Assembly: GCF_014230305.1 (NCBI RefSeq)
Contig: NZ_JACLAU010000004.1
Span: forward strand, 124,001-188,000
Direction of reading: 5' to 3'
DNA length: 64,000 nt
From: Novosphingobium aerophilum
GTDB lineage: Bacteria > Pseudomonadota > Alphaproteobacteria > Sphingomonadales > Sphingomonadaceae
The translations under genes and the position numbers were made by a program. Of the stretch, positions 1-10,146 are shown piece by piece; positions within the stretch are counted from its first letter, which is position 1; every line of letters starts with the position of its first letter. The notes beneath the pieces were generated by a model that was not told where the DNA came from, ran no database searches, and saw only the letters and a list, made by a program, of their open reading frames with translations.

Positions 1-976
1 CCCGGGCTTCGAGGAGCAACTGGTCGGCGCCAAGGCCGGCGAGGAGCGCCAGATCAAGGTGACCTTCCCCGCGGACTACCCCGCCGCTCACCTGGCCGGC
101 CAGGAAGCGACCTTCGACATCACCGTCAAGGCCGTGAAGATCGCGGGCGAGACCAAGATCGACGATGACTTCGCCAAGAACCTGGGCCTCGAGAGCCTGG
201 AGCAATTGCAGGGCCTGCTGCGCGGCCAGTTGGAGCAGGAAACTGCCGGGCTGACCCGCACCCAGATGAAGCGCCAGTTGCTCGACATCCTGGCCGCCGG
301 CCACGATTTCGAAGTGCCGCCGAGCATGGTCGAGGCCGAATTCGACCAGATCTGGCAGCAGTTGACCCAGGAAGCCGCCGGCGAGGAAGACCCTGCCGCC
401 GCCCTGGCCGAGATCGAGGCCGAAAAGGACGATTACCGCAAGATCGCCGAGCGCCGCGTGCGGCTGGGCCTGCTCCTGTCGGAGATCGGCCAGGCCAACG
501 GGGTCGAGGTGACCGCGCAGGAAATGTCGATGCTGCTCAACCAGGCGGCCCAGCAGTACCGCCCCGAGGACCGCCAGCGGTTTGTCGAGTACATCCGTTC
601 GGAACCGCTCGCCGCGGCCCAGCTCCGCGCGCCGCTCTATGAGGACAAGGTGGTCGACTTCCTGTTCGACAAGGCCGAAGTGACCGAGCGGAGCGTGACC
701 CGCGAGGAGCTGCAGGCCGCGATCGAGGCCGAGGAAGGCCACGTCCATGGTCCGGACTGCGGCCATGACCACGGTGACAAGCCCGCCGCCAAGAAGAAGG
801 CTCCGGCCAAGAAGAAGGCTGCCGAGGACGCCGCTCCCGCCGCCGAAGAGGTGAAGCCGGCCAAGAAGGCGCCCGCCAAGAAGAAGGCCGCCGAGGCCGA
901 GGCTCCGGCTGCCGAGGCCGAGGCCGCTCCGGCGCCGAAGAAGAAGGCTCCGGCCAAGAAGAAGGCCGAAGCCTGA
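1..976 (+). CDS. tig: Trigger factor, ribosome-associated chaperone (5' end outside window)
   Basis: The reading frame is open from base 2, and 324 residues are visible. They begin inside the peptidyl-prolyl isomerase domain (PGFEEQLVGAKAGEE) and run through the helical C-terminal chaperone domain. Trigger factor binds nascent chains at the ribosome exit tunnel in the cytoplasm. The position just upstream of clpP-clpX is its usual place. After the normal C-terminal domain the protein continues for about 80 residues: a His-rich segment (HVHGPDCGHDHGDK) and then Lys/Ala/Pro-rich repeats of the type KKKAPAKKKA. Typical trigger factors of about 430 residues lack such a tail, which looks like a disordered polycationic, histone-like extension. 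Identification is secure; the role of the tail is unknown. Confidence 0.95.
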   Translation, partial: PGFEEQLVGAKAGEERQIKVTFPADYPAAHLAGQEATFDITVKAVKIAGETKIDDDFAKNLGLESLEQLQGLLRGQLEQETAGLTRTQMKRQLLDILAAGHDFEVPPSMVEAEFDQIWQQLTQEAAGEEDPAAALAEIEAEKDDYRKIAERRVRLGLLLSEIGQANGVEVTAQEMSMLLNQAAQQYRPEDRQRFVEYIRSEPLAAAQLRAPLYEDKVVDFLFDKAEVTERSVTREELQAAIEAEEGHVHGPDCGHDHGDKPAAKKKAPAKKKAAEDAAPAAEEVKPAKKAPAKKKAAEAEAPAAEAEAAPAPKKKAPAKKKAEA

Positions 977-1004
977 TCAGCGGGCCAGTCGGCTGACATT
1001 CGGG

Positions 1005-1035
1005 AGGGGCGCGCCGCAAGGTGCGCCCCTTTTTG
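1005..1035 (+). terminator. Rho-independent terminator of tig
   Basis: A GC-rich stem (GGGGCGC at 1006-1012 paired with GCGCCCC at 1023-1029, extended by an A-T pair) is followed by five T residues. It lies about 30 bases after the tig stop codon. Confidence 0.8.
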
Positions 1036-1101
1036 CTGGATCGGCGAACCGGGTCGGGTGTTCCATCTTCACCTCATCACCAGCATTTCACGGTAAACGC
1101 C

Positions 1102-1132
1102 CTTGAACATCGCGACGGGGCACGCGACATAG
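1102..1132 (+). promoter_or_regulatory. Possible heat-shock (RpoH) promoter before clpP
   Basis: CTTGAAC at 1102-1108 is followed after 16 bases by CGACATAG. This resembles alphaproteobacterial RpoH promoters (CTTG-type -35, C-rich/CAT-type -10) and sits about 30 bases before the clpP start. rpoH is present elsewhere in the window. The match is partial, so this is tentative. Confidence 0.3.
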
Positions 1133-1158
1133 GCCGTCGCAATCAACGAGGGACCTTC

Positions 1159-1842
1159 ATGCTCGATCTGTTCGGCGCCGCCGGCGCGCAGGGTAAGTTC
1201 ACTGTCGATCCGGTTACCGGCGCGCTCGTGCCTGTCGTGGTCGAGCAGACCAGCCGTGGCGAGCGCAGCTTCGACATCTATTCGCGCCTGTTGCGCGAAC
1301 GCATCATCTTCATCACCGGCGAGATCGAGGACCACATGGCCTCGGTGATCGTTGCCCAGCTCCTGTTCCTGGAATCGGAGAACCCTTCCAAGGACATCTC
1401 GATGTACATCAACTCGCCGGGCGGCGTGGTGACGGCGGGCATGGCGATCCACGACACCATGCAGTACATCCGGCCGCGCGTGTCGACCGTGTGCATCGGC
1501 CAGGCCGCCTCGATGGGCAGCTTCCTGCTCGCGGCCGGTGAACCGGGCATGCGGATCGCCCTGCCGAATGCGCGGATCATGGTCCACCAGCCCTCGGGCG
1601 GGGCGCGCGGCATGGCCTCCGACATCGAGATCCAGGCGCGCGAGATCCTGCGGATGCGCAAGCGCCTGAATGACATGTACGTGAAGTACACGGGCAAGTC
1701 GCTCGACGAGATCGAGAAGGCGATGGACCGCGACACCTTCCTCGAGGCGGAAGAGGCCCTGGCCTTCGGACTGGTCGACAAGGTGTTCGACAGCCGCCCG
1801 GCGACGGACACCGTCGGCGGCGAACCGGACCCGATGGCCTGA
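1159..1842 (+). CDS. clpP: ATP-dependent Clp protease proteolytic subunit
   Basis: This 227-residue serine protease forms the barrel that degrades substrates unfolded by ClpX or ClpA. The catalytic triad is recognisable as Ser118 in GQAASMGS, His143 in MVHQPSGG and Asp192 in RDTF. The SPGGVV segment lines the active site. The ATG at 1159 is chosen because GAGGG lies just upstream and the protein then has the usual length; the frame is open further upstream, but that part is unlike ClpP. The gene lies between tig and clpX, the standard arrangement. A candidate heat-shock promoter lies just before it. Confidence 0.97.
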   Translation: MLDLFGAAGAQGKFTVDPVTGALVPVVVEQTSRGERSFDIYSRLLRERIIFITGEIEDHMASVIVAQLLFLESENPSKDISMYINSPGGVVTAGMAIHDTMQYIRPRVSTVCIGQAASMGSFLLAAGEPGMRIALPNARIMVHQPSGGARGMASDIEIQAREILRMRKRLNDMYVKYTGKSLDEIEKAMDRDTFLEAEEALAFGLVDKVFDSRPATDTVGGEPDPMA

Positions 1843-1852
1843 TGCTCACCGC

Positions 1853-1877
1853 GTGCGAACGGTTTCCGGGTTCGCAC
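1853..1877 (+). terminator. Stem-loop between clpP and clpX
   Basis: GTGCGAAC (1853-1860) and GTTCGCAC (1870-1877) form a perfect 8-bp stem with a 9-base loop, ten bases after the clpP stop codon. There is no T tract, so it may be an attenuating or RNA-stabilising hairpin rather than a full terminator. Confidence 0.4.
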
Positions 1878-1936
1878 GTAGTTGCGACGAGGGGACCTTC
1901 AGGCCCCTGCAAGGATAGCGCGTTTACAGCGCGAAG

Positions 1937-1964
1937 TTGATAAAACCCCGCGTCGGGCTACACT
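1937..1964 (+). promoter_or_regulatory. Candidate sigma-70 promoter for clpX
   Basis: TTGATA (1937-1942) and TACACT (1959-1964) are separated by 16 bases in the 160-bp clpP-clpX gap. Both hexamers are close to the housekeeping consensus. The predicted transcript start leaves a leader of about 30 bases before the clpX ATG. Confidence 0.5.
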
Positions 1965-2002
1965 CGGCGAGTCGTCCCGCGCGGGGGCGAACAGGACAAG
2001 AG

Positions 2003-3259
<1,257 letters not shown>

Positions 3260-3300
3260 GCCTTCCGCGGCCCTGATGTTTCGACACCGCTGAAACACAA

Positions 3301-3334
3301 CCGCCCCGGAACCGAAGTTCCGGGGCGGCTTTTG
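3301..3334 (+). terminator. Strong Rho-independent terminator after clpX
   Basis: A 12-bp perfect stem (CCGCCCCGGAAC at 3301-3312 with GTTCCGGGGCGG at 3317-3328) has a CGAA loop and is followed by CTTTTG. It lies between clpX and the convergent fasciclin gene. Confidence 0.9.
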
Positions 3335-3356
3335 TGCGGCGTCAGCGCCGGCGGGA

Positions 3357-3899
3357 TCAGCCCGGCAGCGAGACCGCGTCGGTGACGTGGATCACGCCGT
3401 TGCTGCCGCCCACATCGGCGGCGATCACGGTGGCCTTGCCGCCCTTCGCGTCGGTCAGGACAACCTTGCCGCCCTCGATCGTCGCGGTCAGCGTGGTCCC
3501 GGCCAGGGTGGTCAGTGCCGCCTTGCCGCCACCGGCATTGATCGCGGCGATGGCATCGGCCGCGGTGATCTTGCCCGCCACCACGTGATAGGTCAGGATC
3601 TTGGTCAGCAGGGCCTTGTTCTCGGGCTTGAGCAGCGTCTCCACCGTCCCGGCCGGAAGCTTGCCGAAGGCGGCGTTGGTGGGGGCGAAGACGGTGAACG
3701 GGCCGGTGCCGCTCAGCGCGTCGACCAGCCCGGCAGCCTTCACCGCGGCGACCAGCGTGGTGTGATCGGCCGAACCGGCGGCCGCCTGGACGATCGTCTG
3801 GCTGTGGCCCTGATGGTGTTCGGCCAGGGCGGGCGTGGCGGCGAGCGGCACGGCAGCGGCCAGCAGCAGGGCCGCGGTGCGGGGGAAACGGATGGTCAT
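3357..3899 (-). CDS. Secreted fasciclin (FAS1) domain protein
   Basis: The protein has 180 residues. A signal peptide (Lys/Arg-poor start, Leu/Ala core, likely cleavage after PALA) is followed by a His-containing linker and one FAS1 domain from about residue 34 to the end. The FAS1 hallmarks are the [11 protein letters not shown] segment and the TYHVV segment near residue 112. Such single-domain proteins are exported and linked to adhesion or surface association; the precise role is unknown. A GGAGAG ribosome site precedes the ATG. It converges on clpX, and the terminator between them separates the units. Confidence 0.85.
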   Translation of the reverse strand: MTIRFPRTAALLLAAAVPLAATPALAEHHQGHSQTIVQAAAGSADHTTLVAAVKAAGLVDALSGTGPFTVFAPTNAAFGKLPAGTVETLLKPENKALLTKILTYHVVAGKITAADAIAAINAGGGKAALTTLAGTTLTATIEGGKVVLTDAKGGKATVIAADVGGSNGVIHVTDAVSLPG

Positions 3900-4096
3900 G
3901 GGCTTGGTCTCTCCATTGGCTGAGGGAGAAGGGTCGGTGCGGCGGGGCTGCCGTGGGGGAGTGATGCGGCAAGCCGGGTGGCACGAAACCGCGCACCGGC
4001 CCTTCCGTTATCCCAGATGGGAAGCCTTGGCGGGCTTGTGACCTGTCCCGCCGGACACTGTCCCAAAGGACGGTCCCCGGCGAATTCGTGAAAGGA

Positions 4097-5008
4097 TCAG
4101 GCGGGGGCTTGTCGCCGGCGCAGCAGCAGGTCCCAGCAATAGATCGCGCAGGCTGTCCAGATCAGCGCGAAGCAGACCAATTGCCGCTGGTTGATCGGCT
4201 CATGAAACAGCCAGATGCCCTGGATGAACACCAGCGTCGGCGACATGAACTGGATGAAGCCGATGGTGGCGTAAGGCAGGCGGCGCGCCGCGGCGGCGAA
4301 CAGCAGCAGCGGGACGGCGGTGATCGGGCCCGCGGCGACGATCAGGGCCGCCGTGCCCGGACCGTGGGTCAGGCTGGTTCCGGCGGGCTGCACCGCATAC
4401 CACCCGACCACCGCCAGCCCCACCGGCAGCAGCACCAGGGTTTCGACCGTCAGCCCCGTCACCGCGCTGACCGGCACCAGCTTGCGCACCAGGCCATAGA
4501 ACCCGAAGGTCGCGGCGAGGCTGAGGCTCAGCCAGACTGCGGTCTGCGCGCCACTGGCCAGCACCATCACCCCGGCGGCGGCCACGGCCACGGCCAGCCA
4601 TTGCCGTGGCGCAAGCCGTTCCCCCAGGAACAGGGTGCCCAGCAGGATGTTGAGCAGCGGATTGATGTAGTAGCCCATCGACGTCGCCAGGACATGGCCC
4701 GCCTGGATCGCAGCGATGTAGATCAGCCAGTTGGCCCCGATCAGCGCCGCGCTGAGGCCCAGCGCGGCCAGCCGGCGCGGATCGCGCAGCACGCCCAGCA
4801 GTTCACCGGCCTGTCCGGTCGCCAGGATCAGGCCCAGGCAGACCGGAACAGTCAGCACCACCCGCCAGCCGACAAATTCCGCCGCCGGCACGCCCCTGGT
4901 GGCATGCAGGTAGATCGGCAGCAGCCCCCAGATCGCATAGGCGGCGAAGGCCTGGGGCAGGCCACTGCCCCGCGGCGCGGCTGGGTCGGAGGAAGACGAT
5001 GAAGCCAT
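4097..5008 (-). CDS. rarD: RarD-like EamA-family membrane transporter
   Basis: This 303-residue inner-membrane protein appears to have about ten hydrophobic segments in two EamA halves. The start region [13 protein letters not shown] and the segment [10 protein letters not shown] are typical of the RarD subgroup (chloramphenicol-sensitivity-type permeases). EamA proteins export metabolites and amino acids; the substrate here cannot be read from sequence. The ATG at 5008 is preferred over an in-frame extension of 30 Arg/Gly-rich residues that lacks transporter character. It lies downstream of the cation diffusion facilitator on the same strand with a 59-bp gap, so it could share that transcript. 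Confidence 0.8.
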   Translation of the reverse strand: MASSSSSDPAAPRGSGLPQAFAAYAIWGLLPIYLHATRGVPAAEFVGWRVVLTVPVCLGLILATGQAGELLGVLRDPRRLAALGLSAALIGANWLIYIAAIQAGHVLATSMGYYINPLLNILLGTLFLGERLAPRQWLAVAVAAAGVMVLASGAQTAVWLSLSLAATFGFYGLVRKLVPVSAVTGLTVETLVLLPVGLAVVGWYAVQPAGTSLTHGPGTAALIVAAGPITAVPLLLFAAAARRLPYATIGFIQFMSPTLVFIQGIWLFHEPINQRQLVCFALIWTACAIYCWDLLLRRRQAPA

Positions 5009-5067
5009 GGCGCCGAGCCCTAGAGGGGGGACGGCGGGGCGGCAAGCGGCGCGGCCGGTCCTGCCCT

Positions 5068-6096
5068 TCAGACCACGTGATCGGCGGCCAGCGCGCAACT
5101 GGCGTCGGCCTGTCGCTCGATCTGGACGGTGGCGTGGCCGATGCCGAAATCGTGTTCCAGGCGGTGGGCCAGATCGTGGAGGAAGGTGTCACCGGGGCAG
5201 CCCTCGGGCATGACGAGGTGGGCGGTCAGCGCGGTTTCGGTGGTGCTCATCGGCCAGATGTGGAGATCATGGACGGCGGACACCCCGGGCAGGGCCGTCA
5301 GCACCTCACGCACCCTGGCTTGATCGATCCCCGGCGGCACGCCCAGCAGGCCAAGCCGCAGCGAATCCTTAAGGAGGCCCCAGGTGCCCCACGCGATCAC
5401 TGCGACGATGGCCAGGCTGGTGGCCGGATCGATCCACCACAGACCGGTATCGCGGATCAGCAGCCCGGCCAGCACCACCCCGGCCGACACCGCGGCATCG
5501 GCGGCCATGTGCAGGAAGGCGCCGCGCACGTTCAGATCATGGTCCCGCCCGCGCAGGAAAAGAAGGGCCGTGGCGGTGTTGATCACGATCCCGACCAGCG
5601 CGACGATGATCATCGTATCGGCCGCGACAGGCGCCGGCGCGATCAGCCGGTGCAGGGTTTCGATGGTGATGGCCCCCAGCGCGATCAGCAGCAGGGCGGC
5701 ATTGGCCAGCGCGGCCAGGATCGACGAGCTCTTGAACCCGTAAGTGAACCGGGCGGAAGGCGGGCGGGCGGCGAGGGTGCTGGCCCCCCAGGCGATCAGC
5801 AGCGCGAGCACGTCCGACAGGTTGTGGCCCGCATCCGCGACCAGCGCCATCGATCCCGAGGCAATGCCGAATCCGGCCTCGACCGCGACGAAGACCGAGT
5901 TGAGCAGGACCCCGATGGCGAAAGCCCGTCCGAAGCTGGCGGGGAGATGGTGGTGTCCGTGCCCATGTCCGTGGCCGTGCCCATGCCCGTGCTCGTGACC
6001 ATACCCATGTCCATGCCCATGTCCATGTCGCTGGCACGGGTCCGGCCCGGCTGATCCGCCTTGTTCAACGCCACGGTAAGATTCATTACTGGCCAA
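5068..6096 (-). CDS. Cation diffusion facilitator (CDF) metal exporter with His-rich N-terminus
   Basis: This 342-residue inner-membrane antiporter exports divalent metals such as Zn, Co, Ni or Cd in exchange for protons. The N-terminus carries a striking run of alternating His and Gly (about residues 24-50), a likely metal buffer. Six membrane segments follow, with metal-site motifs HNLSD (91-95) in TM2 and HMAAD in TM5, then a cytoplasmic domain with HDLHIWPMS. The His pattern and length resemble DmeF/CzcD exporters. The start is TTG, chosen because AAAGGAG lies seven bases upstream and no ATG or GTG fits before the His run. The metal specificity is not known. Confidence 0.88.
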   Translation of the reverse strand: MASNESYRGVEQGGSAGPDPCQRHGHGHGHGYGHEHGHGHGHGHGHGHHHLPASFGRAFAIGVLLNSVFVAVEAGFGIASGSMALVADAGHNLSDVLALLIAWGASTLAARPPSARFTYGFKSSSILAALANAALLLIALGAITIETLHRLIAPAPVAADTMIIVALVGIVINTATALLFLRGRDHDLNVRGAFLHMAADAAVSAGVVLAGLLIRDTGLWWIDPATSLAIVAVIAWGTWGLLKDSLRLGLLGVPPGIDQARVREVLTALPGVSAVHDLHIWPMSTTETALTAHLVMPEGCPGDTFLHDLAHRLEHDFGIGHATVQIERQADASCALAADHVV

Positions 6097-6430
6097 GCGG
6101 CGGCTCCTTTACACGTTCTGTTGCACAGGTGCCGCAGTGCAGCAAGAATCGTCAGTGCGCCAATCGCATCCTCGCAGCAATGGGCCTGTGGTGGAGCCCT
6201 TTGGCGAACCATTGCTATAAGCATGATCGAGCCAACGCAGGATTATTTCAATTGCAACCGACTGCCCCGTCGGACGGCGGAAAACTGTCAAGAAAGCGTC
6301 ATCAAGGACCTGTCTAGAGCCCCTGTTGGCCCGTAAAAGGCCCGCGTTCGGGATTCGTGCTGCGCTGCAGCGTCCCGGTAGAGGGTTGGGTTCAGACGTT
6401 TCCTTTTCTGGTTAACGACGGGGTATCGCA
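6097..6430. other. Intergenic region between the CDF exporter and the TonB receptor
   Basis: These 334 bases separate two divergent genes and must contain both promoters. The stretch at about 6210-6310 is clearly more AT-rich than its surroundings. No convincing coding frame, RNA family, riboswitch or clear operator palindrome was recognised. Confidence 0.5.
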
Positions 6431-9400
6431 ATGCATCTCAGGACTTTCTTGGCGGCCAGTGTGGCCGGTGTCTCGCTCGCGTGCGCGCTTGCCACGCCGG
6501 CCTTCGCGCAGGAAACCACTTCGACCATCCACGGTTCGGTGACCTCCGAATCGGGTCCGGTTGCCGGTGCGACCGTCGAAATCCTCAACACCTCGACGGG
6601 CGGACGTTCCACCACCACGACCACGGCCTCGGGCGACTTTGACGCGTCGGGCCTGCGTGCGGGCGACTCCTACACCGTTACCGTGACCGCGCCGGGCTAC
6701 CCGTCGTCGCAGGTCACTGACATCGTGACGCTGGCCGCCCAGGTGTTCGAGCTGCCGATCGTGCTCACCAAGGACGAGAGCAACGTCAACGCCCCGATCG
6801 TGGTCACCGCGAACCGGCTGACCGGCGCCCGCAACGTCAGCCAGGGTCCGGCCACCGTGCTGAGCGCGGCCGACATCGCGGCCGTGGCCTCGGTCAACCG
6901 CGACGTCCGCGACCTTGCCCGTCGCGACCCCTTCGCGCGCCTCGACTTCTCGCCGACCACCCGTGCGATCTCGTTCGCCGGCCAGAACCCCCGCTACAAC
7001 CGCTTCACCGTGGACGGCGTGGCGATCACCGACAGCTTCGGCCTGAACTCGGACGGCCTGCCGAGCCGCCGTTCGCCGATCCCGTTCGACGCGATCGGCC
7101 AGTTCCAGGCCAAGGTCGCGCCGTACGACGTGCGTGAAGGCAACTTCCAGGGCGGCGCGATCAACGTCGTGCTGCGTTCGGGCAAGAACGAGTTCCAGGG
7201 CACCGGGTTCTTCGCCTATTCGGCCGACGAGCTGAACGGCAAGAACACCAAGGCCGGCCCCGGCGTGCCGACCGGCCGCGTCACCCTGCCCAACTACAAC
7301 TACAAGAACTATGGCCTCGAGCTGTCGGGTCCGATCATCAAGGACAAGCTGTTCTTCATGATCGCTGGCGAGCGCCTGCGCGCCAACGAGCCGATTGCCG
7401 AGGGTCCGACCGACAACAATGCCGGCATCGCGATCCCCAACCTGACCCAGGCCCAGATCGACCAGATCAGCCAGATCGCCAAGAGCAAGTACGGCCATGA
7501 GACCGGCGGCGTGCTCAACACCAACGGCGACCAGGACGATCGCCTGGTTGCGCGCATCGACGCCAACCTGTCGGACACGCAGCGCGCCTCGGTGACCTAC
7601 ATGTACGCCAAGGACGCGATCAACCTTGGCCAGAACGCCAACGCCACCAACCTGCCCTCGGGCCTGGGCCTGGCGTCGAACGCCTATGTCCAGACCAACC
7701 GCCTGCACACCGGCGTGTTCCAGTTGAACTCGGAGTGGAGCGATGAGCTCTCGACCGAGTTCCGCGCGTTCTACAAGGACTACGTGCGCGGCCAGGATCC
7801 GTACCTGGGTCGCGGCTTCGCCCAGTTCCAGGTCTGCACCGCGCCGACCTCGGACCGTCCGGCTACCGCCGTTTCCGGCAACACCCTGTCGATCAACTGC
7901 CCGACGGCCAACTCGATCGTCAGCTTCGGCCCGGACATCTCGCGCCAGACCAACGCGCTCAAGGTCAAGTCGTGGGGTGGCCTGTTCCAGCTTCGCTACA
8001 AGCACGAAAACCATGACCTGAAGATCTTCGCCGAATATGCGAACACGAACACGTTCAACGCGTTCCTGCAGCGCTCGGCGGGTGACTACTACTTCGACTC
8101 GATCGCCGACTTCCAGGCCGGCAACGCCCAGCGCTTCCGTTATGGCAACGCGATCCCGTCGCTCGTGCCCGAGAACGCTGCGGCGGCCTTCCGCTACATG
8201 TCGTTCACCTTCGGCATCCAGGACACCTGGCGCGTCAGCGAGAAGCTGACCATCAACTACGGCGGTCGTTACGACCTCTACGGTGGTGACAGCCGGGCCG
8301 CGCTGAATTCGATCTTCGTGTCGCGTTATGGCTTTGCCAACAACAAGTTCCTCGATGGCCTGGGCATCTTCCAGCCGCGCATCGGCTTCAACTACAAGCC
8401 GGTGAACTCGATCTCGATCCGCGGTGGCGTCGGTCTGTTCTCGGGCGGTACGCCGGACGTCTATGTGTCGAACAGCTTCTCGAACACGGGTGTGCTGACC
8501 AACACGATCGATATCCAGCAGACCAGCAACGCCAGCTACAACAACGCCGCCGGCGCCTCGATCCTGACCAATGTCAGCGGCACCACTATCCCGGGTGCGG
8601 CCAACACCGTCTTGAACAGCGCCTCGCTCAGCGCCAATGCGCCGACCAACGCCCTGTCGCGGGACTTCCGTCTGCCCTCGCAGTGGCGCGGGACGCTGTC
8701 GATCGACTGGACGCCCGAGGAACTCGGCTTCCTGGGTCGCGGCTGGAACTTCGGTGCGGACGTGTTCTATTCGGGCGTCCGCGATCAGGTCTACTTCACC
8801 GATGCGCGCGTCGTGGCGAACGGCCTGTTCACCCCGGATGGCCGCCCGCGTTACACGCCGGTCACGCCGTTCACTGACACCAACTCCGACATCATCCTGA
8901 CCAATTCCAAGCTCGGCCGCAGCCGGGTGGGCGTGATCCGGGCGCGCAAGGATTGGGACTTCGGCCTGAACGCCGGCGTCAGCTACACCTATCAGGACAT
9001 CAAGGACAACAACCCGGCGACCTCGTCGACCGCCGCGTCGAACTACGCCGCGGGCGTCTCGCTCGATCCCAACGGCCCGGCCTACGGCATCGGCAACGAG
9101 CAGGTGCGTGACGCCATCAAGTTCGACCTGACCTTCAAGAAGGCGTTCTTCGGCGATTACAAGACCACGTTCTCGCTGTTCGGCGAAAGCCGCACCGGCC
9201 ACGTGTACAGCTACACCATGCGTGATCCGGCCGCCCGTTCGATCGTGTTCGGCACGATCGGCGCCCAGTCGCGCTACCTGATGTACGTGCCGACCGGGAT
9301 CAACGATACGAAGGTGTCCTATGCCAGCGCCACCATGGCGCAGCAGATCGACGACTTCATCAACGCTTCGGGCCTGGGCAAGTACCGCGGCACCATCGCG

Positions 9401-9793
9401 CCGCGCAACGCGTTCAACTCGAAGTGGGTGACGCGCATCGACCTGCACCTCGAGCAGGAACTGCCCACCGGGTTCGGCAAGAGCCGCTTCACCGTCTTCG
9501 CCGACGTGGAGAACTTCACCAACCTGCTGAACAAGAACTGGGGCCAGATCCGCGAGTATCCGTTCGCCTATACGGTTGCTCCGGTCACCGTGACCTGCCT
9601 GACCACGCCGGTTGCCACCGGCACCGCGGCCACCGGTGCAGCCATCACGGCTAACGCCGGCCAGGCCTGCGCCCAGTATCGCTACGACGCGAACCAGAAG
9701 GACGCGAACGGCAACTTCGTGGCGCCGACCGACCAGATCTATCCGCGTCAGTCGCTCTACACGATCCGTATCGGCGCCCGGATCAGCTTCTGA
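6431..9793 (+). CDS. TonB-dependent outer-membrane receptor with carboxypeptidase-regulatory-like N-terminal domain
   Basis: The protein has 1120 residues. A signal peptide ending in AFA (about residue 26) is followed by a beta-sandwich regulatory-like domain at about 32-110 (GSVTSESGPVAGATVEI), a plug domain from about 115 to 230 and a long beta-barrel ending in an aromatic residue (RIGARISF). This architecture is the Oar-like group of TonB receptors, abundant in sphingomonads and commonly linked to peptide or oligosaccharide uptake or to surface signalling. The substrate is not evident because no neighbouring catabolic gene is present. The ATG at 6431 directly gives the signal peptide. It appears to be monocistronic, with a strong terminator after it. 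Confidence 0.9.
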   Translation: MHLRTFLAASVAGVSLACALATPAFAQETTSTIHGSVTSESGPVAGATVEILNTSTGGRSTTTTTASGDFDASGLRAGDSYTVTVTAPGYPSSQVTDIVTLAAQVFELPIVLTKDESNVNAPIVVTANRLTGARNVSQGPATVLSAADIAAVASVNRDVRDLARRDPFARLDFSPTTRAISFAGQNPRYNRFTVDGVAITDSFGLNSDGLPSRRSPIPFDAIGQFQAKVAPYDVREGNFQGGAINVVLRSGKNEFQGTGFFAYSADELNGKNTKAGPGVPTGRVTLPNYNYKNYGLELSGPIIKDKLFFMIAGERLRANEPIAEGPTDNNAGIAIPNLTQAQIDQISQIAKSKYGHETGGVLNTNGDQDDRLVARIDANLSDTQRASVTYMYAKDAINLGQNANATNLPSGLGLASNAYVQTNRLHTGVFQLNSEWSDELSTEFRAFYKDYVRGQDPYLGRGFAQFQVCTAPTSDRPATAVSGNTLSINCPTANSIVSFGPDISRQTNALKVKSWGGLFQLRYKHENHDLKIFAEYANTNTFNAFLQRSAGDYYFDSIADFQAGNAQRFRYGNAIPSLVPENAAAAFRYMSFTFGIQDTWRVSEKLTINYGGRYDLYGGDSRAALNSIFVSRYGFANNKFLDGLGIFQPRIGFNYKPVNSISIRGGVGLFSGGTPDVYVSNSFSNTGVLTNTIDIQQTSNASYNNAAGASILTNVSGTTIPGAANTVLNSASLSANAPTNALSRDFRLPSQWRGTLSIDWTPEELGFLGRGWNFGADVFYSGVRDQVYFTDARVVANGLFTPDGRPRYTPVTPFTDTNSDIILTNSKLGRSRVGVIRARKDWDFGLNAGVSYTYQDIKDNNPATSSTAASNYAAGVSLDPNGPAYGIGNEQVRDAIKFDLTFKKAFFGDYKTTFSLFGESRTGHVYSYTMRDPAARSIVFGTIGAQSRYLMYVPTGINDTKVSYASATMAQQIDDFINASGLGKYRGTIAPRNAFNSKWVTRIDLHLEQELPTGFGKSRFTVFADVENFTNLLNKNWGQIREYPFAYTVAPVTVTCLTTPVATGTAATGAAITANAGQACAQYRYDANQKDANGNFVAPTDQIYPRQSLYTIRIGARISF

Positions 9794-9821
9794 TCCTGGC
9801 TCCCGCGATCATCGCACACGG

Positions 9822-9850
9822 AAAGGGGCGCTTCGGCGCCCCTTTCTTTT
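9822..9850 (+). terminator. Rho-independent terminator of the TonB receptor gene
   Basis: AAAGGGGCGC (9822-9831) pairs perfectly with GCGCCCCTTT (9836-9845) around a stable TTCG tetraloop, followed by CTTTTGG. Confidence 0.9.
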
Positions 9851-9906
9851 GGTTGTGAGGTCGATTGCAAGCGCAAGCCTGGAACCCGTCCCGCTATCTC
9901 CCTCCT

Positions 9907-10042
9907 CCGCTCAGCCTGAGCTTGTCGAAGGCCATGCGCCGCCATCTGCCCCACAAGCCTGCTACCCTGCCTCGCGGTGGAACCGCCGCGAACACCCAGC
10001 CCAACCGCCGCGCGTGGGCTTCGACAGGCTCAGCCTGAGCGG
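9907..10042. repeat. REP-like inverted doublet, copy 1
   Basis: Two inverted copies of a 24-bp palindromic repeat lie at 9907-9930 (CCGCTCAGCCTGAGC...) and 10019-10042 (...CTCAGCCTGAGCGG). The same unit, also as an inverted pair, recurs at 30577-30671 and 50202-50260. All three doublets are intergenic. They fit a dispersed REP/REPIN-type element. Confidence 0.75.
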
Positions 10043-10146
10043 GGTTTGGTGCGGAAAAAGAGCGGGATTTCACGTCCGCAACCAGGCGCAACCCGCCGCT
10101 CGAATCGCTTGACGTCGCTCGAGTCCGTGCCCCCGAAGCCTCGCCC

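Noticed and set aside
6061..6336. Small frame (91 codons) in the gap before the TonB receptor
   Set aside because: It begins inside the divergent CDF gene, lacks a ribosome site and shows no protein-like features.
6392..9448. Very long open frame (1018 codons) on the minus strand opposite the TonB receptor
   Set aside because: Its composition (Arg/Val/Asp/Gly-rich, no domain) is what the complement of a high-GC gene gives, while the plus strand has signal peptide, plug and barrel motifs and a terminator.
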